Source: Ganoderma boninense
Lineage: Eukaryota > Basidiomycota > Agaricomycetes > Polyporales > Polyporaceae
Length of the DNA stretch: 64,000 bases
Assembly: GCA_002900995.3 (NCBI GenBank)
Contig: CM035304.1
Coordinates: 1,657,498 to 1,721,497 of the forward strand
Direction: 5' to 3'
Below the pieces are notes generated by a model. That model was given only the letters and a program-made list of their open reading frames with translations. It did no database searches and was not told the DNA's origin. How positions within the stretch are numbered: position 1 is the stretch's first letter; every line of letters begins with the position of its first letter. Below, in pieces: positions 1 through 10,473 of this stretch. The position numbers were made by a program, and so were the translations under genes.

Positions 1-1137
1 GTCGCGACAGGTATCGTGAAAAAGATCAAGAAGGCGAAGGTCGCTGTCTTCACGACCGCGCTCGACATCGCCCAGACGGAGACGAAGGGCACCGTGTTGC
101 TGAAAAGCGCAGAAGAAATGCTCAACTTCACGCGCGGCGAGGAGCAGCAGCTCGAGAAGGTGCGTCCTGCCTCTCGTCCCTAACCTTTCCCGCCCCGCCT
201 GCTGACTCCGCATGCGATATAGATGTTCCAAGAGATCGCCGACTCGGGCGTAAAAGTCATCGTCGCAGGCTCCGCGGTCGGCGAGCTCGCGATGCACTAC
301 CTGAACCGGATGGGCATCGCCGTGCTCAAGGTGCTTTCCAAGTTCGACCTGCGGCGGCTCTGCCGCGTCGTGAACGCGACGCCGCTCGCGCGCGTCGGCG
401 CGCCGACCGCGGAGGAGGCGGGCTTCGTCGACGTGTTCGAGACGATCGAGATCGGGGGCGACCGCGTGACGGTGCTGCGGCAGGTCGTCGAGGGCGACGC
501 GGAGTACGACGCGGCGGGCGGCGGCGAGAAGACGCGGACGGCGACGATCGTGCTGCGCGGCGCGACGCAGAACCGGCTCGACGACCTCGAGCGCGCGGTG
601 GACGACGGCGTGAACGTCATCAAGGCGCTCATCAAGGACCCGCGGCTCGTGCCCGGGGCGGGCGCGACGGAGCTCGAGCTCGCGAAGCGCGTGGAGGCGT
701 ACGGGAACGGCTTGAAGGGCCTCGCGCAGCACGCGGTGAAGCGGTGGGCGCAGGCGCTCGAAGTCGTGCCCCGGACGCTGGCGGAGAACGCGCTGGGGGG
801 CGCGGAGGGGAACGAGGTTGTGAGCAAGCTGTATGCGAAGCATGAGGGGGACGACGGCGCGGTCTGGGGCGTCGACGTTGAGGTGCGTGCCTGTGTCCTT
901 CGTCGTTGTTTGTGCGATGATTACTCACGGACGCGCGACGAATGGCAGGCGGAGGTCGATGGCACCCTGGAGGCGACGAAGCACCAGATCCTGGACTCGC
1001 TTGCCGCGAAGCAGTGGGCCATCAAGCTTTCGACCGAGGCGGCCGTGTCCGTCCTGACCGTCGACTCGATCATCATGAGCAAACCGGCGGGTGGCCCGAA
1101 GATACCGCAGCAGGCAGGTAACTGGGATGAGGATTGA
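1..1137 (+). CDS. CCT8: T-complex protein 1 subunit theta, 3' part
   Basis: Subunit of the cytosolic TRiC/CCT chaperonin, which folds actin, tubulin and other proteins in an ATP-driven ring. Only the C-terminal part is present; the gene begins left of the window. Exons read 1-159, 223-882 and 949-1137, joined by introns of 63 and 66 bp with GT-AG ends. Family signatures are visible: the segment after IADSGVKVIVAGSAVGELA, the RDATPLARVG-like stretch reading VVNATPLARVGAPT, the group II equatorial motif around DPRLVPGAGATELELA, and the C-terminal IIMSKPAGGPK tail typical of CCT theta. The second intron is 66 bp with no stop codon, so retention would add 22 residues in frame. Identity is clear from the family motifs. 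Confidence 0.95.
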
Positions 1138-1727
1138 GGAGGCGGGTCTTAGCGGTAGGGTACCGATGTTGAGGAATATTAATACATTTGTACAATGCTA
1201 GAGCATCCTCTTTCGCCTTCCGAGTCTGGGACTTTAAGCGGCCAATCGTGGCAACACTCGCGACCCTCGCCAAATTGGATTATGGACTGGAAGGTCCATA
1301 AACTTCAAGCTTCAAGGATTGCGGTTTGATTGCGGTGGCGTCACGTATTGCATTCACGGATCGCGAAGCCTCGACGGTCCACAAATCGTCGGAAGAACGC
1401 TCGTTCCATCGGTGCGTAGGATAGGACCGAGAGTCGGAATTTGCGGTTGGCATTTGTCAACGAGGAACTGTTTCGTGTGAGCTACCTTATGTTTTCATTG
1501 CTTTCGAAGGCCTCCGAAGTCAGTGGCTCGGACCGAATTGCGGCTCGGTATTGCTACCGACGGCCAGCGCTGGTGGAATTTGTGGACTTAGACGTGAGTC
1601 AGCAGAGATTTGTAGGCCGAGAGGTGATGCATCCGCGTGGCTCGGCTGATGGCACAGTGATACTTACTTAGCGAGCTGCCATTGCTGTTCCTTCCACCAA
1701 CTTCCATCCCAACATACACCATCAACT
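1138..1727. other. Intergenic, CCT8 to membrane-protein gene
   Basis: Holds the CCT8 3' flank and the promoter side of the next gene. No conserved coding frame, repeat or RNA gene is recognised. Confidence 0.6.
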
Positions 1728-2857
1728 ATGGCCCCGCCCAGTGCCAAGGACGACGCTGAGCTGGGGATCGAGCTGGAACCCCTTCTCGCGTCGACACTCG
1801 ATCTGGAGGGGACCACCCTGAGCACCCGCCAGTCCACAGCGACGGTGATCACCCGGTCGTGGCGGAGGCTTCTCCTACGCATTTCTGTTTGTGCTGGCCT
1901 GTCGTTGGTGGCCCTCTTTCTTCTGCTCACAAGGCCTCTGGAATGGCACCCAAGTGCCCTACGGCAAGTTCCTCGTTTGTTTCGCGCAACGAGCGACAAC
2001 CTAACACGATCACTGCCACTACAGTGCTTCATCGGCAGCATGTCCAATGATGTGCCGCCGTACGGTCCCGAGCACTGTTTTGATAACATCAACTGGACGA
2101 CGATCGACCTGCCGGACAGCCAGACGACTGGACTCCTTCACGCCCACTCGTTTATCCAACTCCCGCTGAACACCACCAAGGAGCTCTCGTTCCTTAGCCA
2201 GGGCAACATGACGCACGGCGCGTTCCGTGTCTCGCAGAACGGCGCATCAGACTCGAACGTAGCTGTCGGAATCCAAGCATACTACCGCGACCCCAAGGAG
2301 CTGACCAAGGCGCGAGTCTGCCGGCTCCATCCCGCTGAAGACAAATGGGGGCTTGGCATTTTCGTGAGTTCGCCTACTATAGGGCCGCATCATGACCGTT
2401 CCATTGGCTATAGCTATGGTCTGATCACTGCGCTGTCTCGCCAGGCTCCTGACATCCCTCCCTCCGAGGATGGCTACAACCTGAAGCTGACCGTCGACGT
2501 CGTCCTTCCTGGGACTGACGACAGCGGTAACCCCCTGGCGCTCGAGTATGTGCGCATGTACATGCGGGCTTACGACCATTGGCTGGGCGGGCTCGTCGAC
2601 GCCATCTACATCGACCCCGACTCCATCCCCAAGATCCCAAGTACCTCACCCCCGGCTCAAGTATGCTCTCGGCTTCCGTGTGCTGGGAATGCCTTGGCGC
2701 TGATGGGTTCTCCGTTACAGATCCCGACTCCCTCCGCTTCCTCTGGGTTGCCCTCGCCTCCGTGGATGAGCGGGGTTCCGCGGCCTGGCGCCCCGCCCTA
2801 TCGTTGCGTTTTCCCGCACAATGCGTAGTCAACTCTTTTTTTTCTTCGAAATTTTAG
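1728..2857 (+). CDS. Type II membrane protein, unknown function (copy 1)
   Basis: Unrecognised protein with a short cytosolic N-terminus, one hydrophobic segment at about residues 46-67 (LLLRISVCAGLSLVALFLLL), then a lumenal or extracellular part with NxT sequons (NWT, NTT, NMT). Introns are likely at 1968-2024 (57 bp, CTAAC branch site before CTACAG), 2364-2444 (81 bp, GTGAGT donor) and 2641-2720. Splicing the last moves the end from 2828 to 2857 and gives the less biased C-terminus PDSLRFLWVALASVDERG. It is paralogous to the next gene: both keep a SFxSxGxxxxGxFxxSQ block, a VCRLHxxxDKxGL block and a following VxLPxxxDxxNPL block. It is shorter than copy 2 and lacks its NSP-rich C-terminal module. 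Function unknown; splice choice at the 3' end is inferred. Confidence 0.55.
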
Positions 2858-3384
2858 GGAGGTATTTTCAAGTAATGGTTAATGAGGATGCAGGGCGGGG
2901 AAGGCAGCTGCTTGACGGAGAGTGTGCGCCCGCGTGGGAACGGCCATCTGTACAATTGCACCCATTCGCAATCGGACATCCTTGTTTGGTGTGTCGCTGT
3001 TCAACCCAAACTTTGGAAGCCGTTCGAGAACCGCATACTGATCAGCGCAGCATGCATGCTTCAAGTTGGTCGCACGGACGGTCAAGCAGAAGGTCAGATC
3101 TCGTGAAAGCTTTCAGTCCAAGCTCTTATAATAAGTAGCATCCATTGTTTCTCCCTTGACCTTGGCCCGTGTCGGTCCAGTAACTGCGGCTTGGGTGAGT
3201 TGTGTAGTCATGGCCGTGCATGCAGCAGCCGAAGAACGCACGGAGGGAGACGGAGAGTCGCCATCAGGAGTTGAGGCTGTGCAGCGTTGACGTTAACTAT
3301 TCCCAGGCAGCGCCTGCGGCGCGCGCACAGCTCCATTAGCACTGTCTTGAGCGGTTAACCTCCTCCTCTCGACCTTCGCCCCTC
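2858..3384. other. Intergenic between the two membrane-protein paralogues
   Basis: Contains the promoter of copy 2. No recognisable gene, repeat or RNA. Confidence 0.55.
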
Positions 3385-5002
3385 ATGTCCTCTCCAGAAG
3401 ACCTCGAAAAAGCTGACAAGTCGCAACCACTCCTCGTCGAGGTATCTCCGATGCCTCGATCAGTCCCTCTGCTGTACCCGAGTCGGGGAAGAAGCGTCGT
3501 ACTCTCTTCTTTGCTGTGTACACCCTCTGCGTATTGCTCTACATCCCTATGTTGCGCCGTCTTGTGGGTTTTGATTGGCCGGCTGCAAGTCCTTCTACTG
3601 CTCTTCTTTGCTGCTGAAGGTGTCACTGACTGCCTCCCGTGGACAGTGGCCAGGGCGGGGAGTCGGAGAAGAACATGTGAAAGTGGACGACGACAACACC
3701 CTCATGCACTGTCTAGACGGTTTCAACTTCACCCAATCACCAATTCTGAGAACACATGGGACTACGCATATAGTGCGCATGTTTCCACCTCGCTGCCTGT
3801 CTTCTCAAAGGAGCTTGCCTTCGTTTCCCGAGGCGACGTGTCCGCCGGCACCTTCCAAATCTCTCAGTCGCTTCATGTCGGCACTGAGGCAACTGTGGAC
3901 ATAACCATGCGCTCTCAGCACTCGGAGGTGCTACAGAATGTTTCGGTCTGTCGTCTCCATTCTTCGCCAGACAAGAGGGGTCTCGCGTTCATCGTGTGTC
4001 GTCTTCATCTCTTTCGAGGTAGGATCCAAGTCACTCACGCGCTGCGATCTTGATAGACACCCAAGTGGCCCGGCGCCAAGGGAGAAAACAAGGTCGAAGT
4101 AAACATCCACGTCCACCTCCCCGCCAGCGCCGACCCCAACAACCCGCTGAAAATCAAGGAGCTTCGCACATACCTGCCACAGTACATGCACATCATACCG
4201 GACCTCTCAGAGTCGGTGCATTTCGGCAGGGTTCACCTTACGTCCCACAATCATGTCGGGATAGAGGCGCAGGTACTCTTCCTTTTCGACGTTCTGTCGT
4301 TCTGCTTTGCTCACGAAAACGCCACAGGGTTTACGCGCGGAGGACATTAAGATCGAGGCAGGCATTGGCCCAATCACGGGCACATACAACGTCACGAACG
4401 TGCTCGTGCTCGAGACCTCCAACTCGCCCATCGCCGTCCGCGCGAACCTGCTCGGCGGCGCCCGCCGCGCCGTGCGTCTGTACATGAAAACCAGCAACGG
4501 GTACGTGTCCCATCCCCTCCCGCGAATCGCTGGCATCCCGCCCGATCGATGAAGACTGCGCTAACGGTACACGCACACCCCAGCTTCATCGACAGCCAGC
4601 TCGGCCTGTACTCCAACACCACAAACGCCACGGGCGGCGCGTTCACCGTGAACGCACGCACCACGAACTCGCCCATGAAGCTCTCCTTCGTCGACGCGCC
4701 CGCGGACTCCGTCCTGCACGCCGACGCGGGCACGTCGAACTCGCCCGCGCAGGTGCAGCTGCACGAGACGTTCGAAGGGCGCGTTCTCGCTCTCGACGTC
4801 GCGGTTCCTCCGGCCCGTCGTCGAATGGGAGCAAGACGTGGAGGACCCCGCGGGGCGCGGGCGCGAGCGCACGGTGAGGGTGAACGAGGTGAAGGATTCG
4901 CTGGTCACGGGGAACGTGTTCTGGGGAAAGAAGGAGGGCGCGAAGGCGAGGGGGAGCGTGCGCGTCTCGACGACGAACTCGCCGCTGAGACTCCTGCTGT
5001 AG
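3385..5002 (+). pseudogene. Type II membrane protein paralogue (copy 2), frame-broken
   Basis: Starts MSSPEDLEKADKSQPLLVE and carries a membrane segment (LFFAVYTLCVLLYIPMLRRL) that sits in another frame. The ectodomain continues with ELAFVSRGDVSAGTFQISQ and VCRLHSSPDKRGLAF. After a 63 bp intron (3994-4056) comes TPKWPGAKGENKVEVNI, then IEAGIGPITGTYNVTNVLVL, repeated (S/T)NSP motifs, and a C-terminal RVSTTNSPLRLLL stop at 5000-5002. Three breaks interrupt an otherwise clear paralogue of copy 1: between residues LLVE and the membrane segment (about 3440-3455), near 3730-3745, and one extra base at GAAGGGCG (about 4777-4780). Remaining exons and splice sites look conserved. Either a young pseudogene or a good gene with sequence errors. 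Repeated beta-rich NSP modules suggest a secreted or surface domain; function unknown. Confidence 0.55.
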
Positions 5003-5395
5003 GGTCCAGTGGAGATAAGTGGCTGGTGCTGGCGGTCCTGCGGTTTGTAAGATATTGTCAGTCGATGGTACGATGAATTGTGTTGTCCGAGCTAGATTGC
5101 TAACAATCCATCTTGTTGTAATGCGACCTAGGATGGCGTGACTTGACAGATCAGCTTCTTCATGGGCTTGAGAGCGTCCTGGAGTTAACGTGCGTCGAAC
5201 TCTAACCTGCATTTATTCGTCTGTCTGCGATCTACCACAGCGCACAATTTTCGACGAGTCAATGCCGCTCAGTTCCATCTCCAGTACAATTACTCACAGC
5301 ATCACAATCCTGCCTGATCATTGACATCTCACAACGAGAAGTAGTTATTGACGTTTTACCACAGAGTCTCCAGACAGCTCCAACGCGACGCAGAC
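5003..5395. other. Convergent intergenic region
   Basis: Shared 3' flank of the plus-strand membrane-protein copy and the minus-strand kinase-like gene. Nothing else is seen. Confidence 0.5.
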
Positions 5396-6724
5396 TTATG
5401 CCACTGGGAGAGCCTGACGCTGATACAGGTCTCGGAAGTCTCGTTCCAACTCCTCAAACGTAGGACGGCAATTCGGGTCCTCGCTCCTGCATCGAGCCAG
5501 GATCGCAGAAGCACCGTCCACATCCGCTAGGAGGGGCTGCAGCGCGGTCGCGAATGCCCACGCCTCCGCGGCCTCGATCGCACGCGGGGTGTCCTTCCAG
5601 ATGTCATATGGCCGATCCCTACAACGGAGCCGTGGGAGTGCCCCATCCTCGTCGCCGTCCTCTCCTTTTGCGCTGGTGGAATCCGGCTCGGCGTGTGCCG
5701 CAGAGTAACAGAGTCTACCGTCGTCGCCGACGGAGACGAGGCTCGCGGCGTGGAGCTCGGGGGCGGCATGTTCCTCGTTTGCGCGGCCCTGCTCGAGGTC
5801 GATGAGGATTGCATCCCCGTTCTCGTCTAGCACGACGTTGTAGAGCTTGATGTCCCCGTGGTATGTGTGCGCGACGTGGTGCAGATGATGCAGCCCGCTC
5901 GCCATCTGGTACGCCCACTTGATGCGCGTGGCGATGGGCGCGTCGACGCGCTCGGGCTCGCCCAGCGGACCGCCGGAGTAATACTTGAGGAGGTACCCGC
6001 AGAGCACCCGCTTCCCCTCGTGGATGCGCGAGATGTAGCCGACCGGGGGGCTGACAATGTGCGGGTGGGGAGGGATGGTGCGAAGGAACGTCATCTCGTA
6101 AAGGATGGCTTCTCCGAGGTGAAGGCAGCACTCAGTCGCACATCCGGGGGCGTTTGGAGTCCAGAATGCAACGTAGCGGGTGGCAGGCTGGTCCCGGAGG
6201 ATAACGAGCGCACTGTCTCTGCTGCCTCCATCCAGGCGGTCGAGGGCGGCGATGTCGCCGATGTCATAGATCGCGGTCGGAGTATGGCCCGAGATTGTGT
6301 CTGCGGAGGGGAGAGCTTGAAGCCAACGGGCCTCCGCGTCCTTCATGATCTTCGGCATACCCGGAGCGAGCTTGACCAAGCCATCGACGGTGGAAAGAGT
6401 GAAGATGGCGATCCCGCAAGTGGGCCAGAGAAGTGTGTCCCGCGGGGCGGCGGAGAGGAGTGGGGAGATATGGGTTTCAATAAGCTCGTCTAAGGCTGCA
6501 CGGTATGCGACTTGGTCCGTGCCGTCGTCGTGGTCCCACATGGTGACCTTATTCTCAACGGCGTTGGGGACGTCGTAGTTAGTCTTGAACACGACATAAA
6601 CGATCCTAGTTTCCTGCAGTGAGAAGATGCACTTGACTGTAAGGATGACAAGCCCATCTTCATCTCCGTCCATCGACTCAATGTACGTGAATTGTGGGGC
6701 AGAATCCGAAGAGACTTGTGCCAT
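5396..6724 (-). CDS. Kinase-like (probable pseudokinase) protein, copy K1
   Basis: Single-exon protein of 442 residues. The N-terminal 170 residues are family-specific (SMDGDEDGLVILTVKC). The C-terminal half follows the protein-kinase fold: an alpha-C like ILYEMTFLRTIPPHPHIV, hinge VLCGYLLKYYSGG, a catalytic-loop form HGDIKLYNVVLDENG and a metal-loop position reading LIDLEQG where typical kinases have DFG. The C-lobe contains YDIWKDTPRAIEAAEAWAFA and ends with a CRPTFEELE motif. No glycine-rich loop or VAIK lysine is evident near RYVAFWTP, so phosphotransfer is doubtful although the loop aspartate is kept. It is the only intact member of a local family (see K2, K3 and a relic). Substrate unknown. 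Confidence 0.8.
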   Translation of the reverse strand: MAQVSSDSAPQFTYIESMDGDEDGLVILTVKCIFSLQETRIVYVVFKTNYDVPNAVENKVTMWDHDDGTDQVAYRAALDELIETHISPLLSAAPRDTLLWPTCGIAIFTLSTVDGLVKLAPGMPKIMKDAEARWLQALPSADTISGHTPTAIYDIGDIAALDRLDGGSRDSALVILRDQPATRYVAFWTPNAPGCATECCLHLGEAILYEMTFLRTIPPHPHIVSPPVGYISRIHEGKRVLCGYLLKYYSGGPLGEPERVDAPIATRIKWAYQMASGLHHLHHVAHTYHGDIKLYNVVLDENGDAILIDLEQGRANEEHAAPELHAASLVSVGDDGRLCYSAAHAEPDSTSAKGEDGDEDGALPRLRCRDRPYDIWKDTPRAIEAAEAWAFATALQPLLADVDGASAILARCRSEDPNCRPTFEELERDFRDLYQRQALPVA

Positions 6725-7016
6725 TAGAGCGATGAGTGTACACTGCGGGCAGAGCGGGGGAAGTCACAAGGATGAACTATGCCCAAGGATGTGCGTACGA
6801 ACCTGACGGGTGTCTTCGTAAGTGACAGACCACGGAGAACAGTCAAGAAAGCCCCTTCATATCTCGCTCGTGGGACCTGAAATATAACGAGCGTCGAGTC
6901 ATGTCGAGTCAGTGGCTGTCAGTGCAGGCAACTTCGATTCGTCCTCACCGGCCGGGTGGTATTTGCCTTCTATGTGTGTTATTCGACCGCCATCAGAGTC
7001 CTGTCTGGGCCCGTTA
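6725..7016. promoter_or_regulatory. K1 upstream region, duplicated with K2 upstream region
   Basis: Positions about 6960-7016 match 9555-9593 upstream of K2, and the match resumes at 7414 after the MITE. Candidate promoter for K1; no core motif assigned. Confidence 0.45.
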
Positions 7017-7413
7017 CAGTGCCTTGCATAATTGCGTGAACGCGCCGAAAAATTCCTGCAGGCGCCTATATGCTCGCCTACCAAATCAGGACGCCTGGGA
7101 AGCTTCAGAAGCGAGTTGGTGACCTTGATGTGACATGTCTCTTGGATGGCATGGGTGCCTCCCGAAGCAGCTGAGGGCCCAAATGGTACACTAGGAGGCC
7201 CGTTGAGAACCACTGAGCTCTCCAGGAAGTAGACAAGCGTGGGGGACAAGGGGAACAGTCAGGCTGAAGTACGACCAGGAGAGGCGCACAAGGCGGCGTT
7301 GGCGTTGCATGTGACCGTGATCCATCCGCATTTGGTAGGCGAGGTATAAGCGCCTGCTGGGGATTTTTCGGCGCGTTCACGCAATTATGCAAGGCACTGT
7401 ATGCAAGGCACTG
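7017..7413. mobile_element. MITE with long TIRs inserted at TA
   Basis: Non-coding element of about 397 bp. The left end starts CAGTGCCTTGCATAATTGCG and continues about 80 bp as an imperfect inverted copy of the right end (7325-7399). It is flanked by TA at 7015-7016 and 7414-7415. The homologous site upstream of K2 (9591-9600) reads through a single TA with no insert, which gives an empty-site comparison. The last 14 bp of the right end are repeated in tandem (7386-7399 and 7400-7413). TA target and CAGTG ends fit a Tc1/mariner-type non-autonomous element; no transposase is inside. Confidence 0.8.
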
Positions 7414-7997
7414 TAGTTCGGGCATCTCGCCCTTGCTTTGGCCCTCGAGCTCTTCATTATCTATTCCTCCTCTCAGCTACCAGTGAGTTGCCATGAATTC
7501 CAAAATCAAAGTTGGAATCATCCAGAGCCAGACTGAGACATGATATGAAATATAAATATTGACACCATCGTTCCGATGGTACTAAGTAGTGGTAAGTCTT
7601 TGCGACACGCAGGTGAGATCCGAAGCTAACATGCTTTACAACGAGTCTCAAGCTGAGTCATACGTGGCGCGGAAGAGAAGGAAACTGACAAGCACCAGTA
7701 TCGATGATAAGGGGAATCTTCTGGCTGGGGAGCGTTCTCCGACAATCACCCTGTGACTAGAGTGTCAAGCGCGGCATGTCGCCTCCAGCTCTGATCATGA
7801 GTTGGAGTCGATCAGTGCGTTTAGACGCAACAGCTACTAGTATGACCAATGAGTAACGGGGTCATCGTATGGGATATTTCTCTTGGAAAGGCCAAGAGGT
7901 CTGCATGTTGATCAGACAAGTCTTCGATTGTCCGAGTCTTTGTGTCCGCTGTGTCCTCTAGCATACAACACAATGGTACATCAACGTTCTAACAGTG
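7414..7997. other. Non-coding remainder of the K1-K2 spacer
   Basis: Positions 7416-7500 are a direct repeat of 9594-9670 (shared GGCCCTCGAGCTCTT and CTCTCAGCTACCAGTGA segments), part of the duplicated K promoter. The rest shows no gene. Confidence 0.5.
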
Positions 7998-9345
7998 CTA
8001 CTGCGGCAGAGTCTTGTATGTATCAAGGAAAATCTCTTCTAACGTCGCGAATGTGGGACGGCAATTTGGGTCTTCACTCCTGCATTGAGCCAAGATGGCA
8101 GAAACGGCATCCACGTCTGAGAGGAGGGGCTGCAGGGCAGTCGCAAACGACCACACCTCGGCAGCCTCTATGGCGCGAGGAGTGTCCTTCCAGATGTCGT
8201 AAGGGCGATCTCTCCGAGCAACTTCTATGATGCCCTCATCCTCGTCCTCGTCCTCTCCCTCTCTCTTTTTGCAGGTACCATCCGGGTCGGAGTGTGGTGT
8301 GGAGTAAGAGAGTCTACCGTCGTCGCTGACGGAGACGAGGCTCCCAGCGTGGAGTTCCGGCGCTGCGTTCCCGTTGTTCATGCGGCCCTGCTCGAGGTCG
8401 ATGATGACGGCATCTCCATTCTCATCGAGCACGATGTTGTCAAGTTTGATATCGCCATGGTAGGTGTGCGCGACATGGTGGAGATGGTGGAGGCCGCTCG
8501 CGATCTGGTACGCCCACTTAATGCGCGCATCCACGGGCGCACTAACACGATCCAGGTCCGCGCAACGAGCCCCCGGTGTAGTATCTGACAAAGTATCCGC
8601 AGAGTAGCCTCTTTCCATCGTGAATGCGCGAGATGTAGCCGATGGGCGGGGTAATGACGTGAGGGTGGGGAGGGAGAGTGCGGAGGAACGTCATCTCGGA
8701 AACGATGCCCTTGATCGGATGAGTGTATTCCAAAGTCGCAAGCGCGATGGAAACCGGGATGCAGAAGCCAACGTAACGGGTGGCGGGCTGGTCTCGGAGG
8801 ATTAGCAGCTTGGCATCTCTACTGCCTTCGTCCATGATATCGACGACAACGACATCGTCGATGTCATACACAGCACTGGCTGGCGTATTGACAGAGATCG
8901 TGTCGATTGACGGGAGATATTGGAGCCAATGAGCCTCCATGTCCTTCAGCGGCTTCGGCATGCCCGGGACGAGCTGGACTGAGCCGTCGATGGTAGAAAG
9001 AGTGTAGGTTGGAATTCCTCCAAGAGAGCGAAGAATGGTGTCGTGGGGAATCGTAGAGAGGAGGGGAAAGATGTGCACCCCAGCTAACTCCTGGATAGCG
9101 GCACGGCATGCGGCCCTATCCGCGTCCTCCCACCTGCAGCATGCCTTATTTTCGGCAGCGTCTGGATCATCGTGGTTTGTCTTGAACACGACATAGACGA
9201 ATCTGGTTTCCAGTGATGCAAAATCGCATTTCACCGTGACGATGAAAAGACCTGGTTCGTCCCCTTCCATGTGCTCGAAGACCGTGAAGTCAGGAGGAGC
9301 ATCCGAAGGGGTCGGCATCGGTGAAGCTGTGTGCGGTGCATGCAC
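7998..9345 (-). pseudogene. Kinase-like protein copy K2, single frameshift
   Basis: Close paralogue of K1 in two overlapping frames. The first part (from 9345) runs from MHAPHTASPMPTPSD through the FLRTLPPHPHVITPPIGYIS region to the hinge YYTGGSL. The second part resumes with DLDRVSAPVDARIKWAYQ and continues through HGDIKLDNIVLDENG, IDLEQG and CRPTFATLE to 7998. One extra base near 8559-8563 joins them. Apart from this break no other stop is seen, so it is a recent loss or a sequence error. As in K1 the VAIK lysine is not evident and DFG is DLE. The upstream region to about 9670 is also duplicated. Confidence 0.7.
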
Positions 9346-10249
9346 GACACAGTCAGAAATATTGAAACGCGAAGGACAGTCTGTACACGAACCTAGCGAA
9401 AGAAAGGACCTAGCAAGGTAGTAAAGAACATCACGAGTGTCCTATTCGCCTGGTTCAAGTTGCGGGGTGGGAGCGACGAAGGCGAAATGTGATATGATGT
9501 GATGCCTCCAAACCCCCGCAAAGACAGCATTTGGCTCTGTTTGCATGGGCGCCATACCAAATCGCAACCGTCATCCGAGTCCTAGGCCCGTTAGTTCGGG
9601 CATGCCCCCGTTGATTTGGCCCTCGAGCTCTTTTTTTCCTCCTCCTCTCAGCTACCAGTGACTTGCCATACCATGACTGACCGAGCTTGATATGCTTTCT
9701 CCGCGCTCGCTCTACTATTGTCTGTTAAAGGCAAATAATCAGCTTATTGACCTATGCGTAGCCCCACATCCCAGAACTTGAAGTAGGCTGATATATTCCG
9801 GGAGCAGGTCTGAGCGGATCCTCGCCACCGCCGCCGGCGAGTGCCACTCAGGCTGACGGGCGGGACCTCTTTTGCCTATTGCGAGATATCAATTTGGCCA
9901 ATCTCAGGGCAAACCTTGGGGGAAATTTCTGTTCTGGCAGGTTCTGATGCGCTCACCTTCTCAGCGTCCACCGCATCGTGGCTATCGTGGATGAGGCGAT
10001 GCGTGGCAAAGGCGACCTCGAAAAGTCGAAGGTCAAAAAGTGGAAGGTCAACGTCATCATGTAAACGCCCAGCTCGGAGGTTATCCAATTGCAGTGCAGG
10101 CGGGGGTACTATACCGCCGAGCTACGGTAAGTCACTGCGAATCATTCCTCCCCCTTCCACCTACTTGGACACCATAAGCTGCTCTATGAGAAAATATCAA
10201 GAGACTATCCAAACACCCTCCCGGACTCATCCTGGGCTAACAAAGCACG
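9346..10249. other. K2 upstream region and degenerate spacer
   Basis: Positions 9390-9490 match 12065-12170 upstream of K3 (shared CCTATTCrCCTGGTT and GGGTGGGAGCGA stretches), and 9555-9670 match the K1 upstream region. From about 9840 a plus-strand open frame is probably relic sequence and is not called as a gene. Confidence 0.45.
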
Positions 10250-10372
10250 TCATCAGCCATCCTGTCGGCTACATCTCGCGCATCCATGACGGCAAGAGGG
10301 TGCTCTGTGGGTATCTCGTCAAATATTACCCTGATGGCTCTTTGGGAGACCTCAAGCGTACTCATGGCTAAC
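10250..10372 (+). pseudogene. Kinase-like relic, inverted fragment
   Basis: Plus-strand stretch reading HVISHPVGYISRIHDGKR followed by VLCGYLVKYYPDGSLGDL and a stop. This equals about 40 residues of the hinge region of K1 and K2 but lies in the opposite orientation, with no other domain attached. Interpreted as a rearranged remnant of a further family copy. Confidence 0.7.
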
Positions 10373-10473
10373 GAAGTCTGGCAATCGCTGCGTGCGATAG
10401 AGCCAGACGGAGGCTGCACAGCACCTACGCGATGGATGAGTAACGCCATGTGGCGAGATGGGATGGATCACGG

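Noticed and set aside
2641..2828. Unspliced C-terminus of membrane-protein copy 1
   Set aside because: A GTACCT-TTACAG intron gives a more ordinary C-terminus ending at 2857; kept as an alternative only.
9841..10249. Plus-strand open frame before the kinase relic as a gene
   Set aside because: Only its last 40 codons match anything; the rest is Ser/Arg-rich with no motif.
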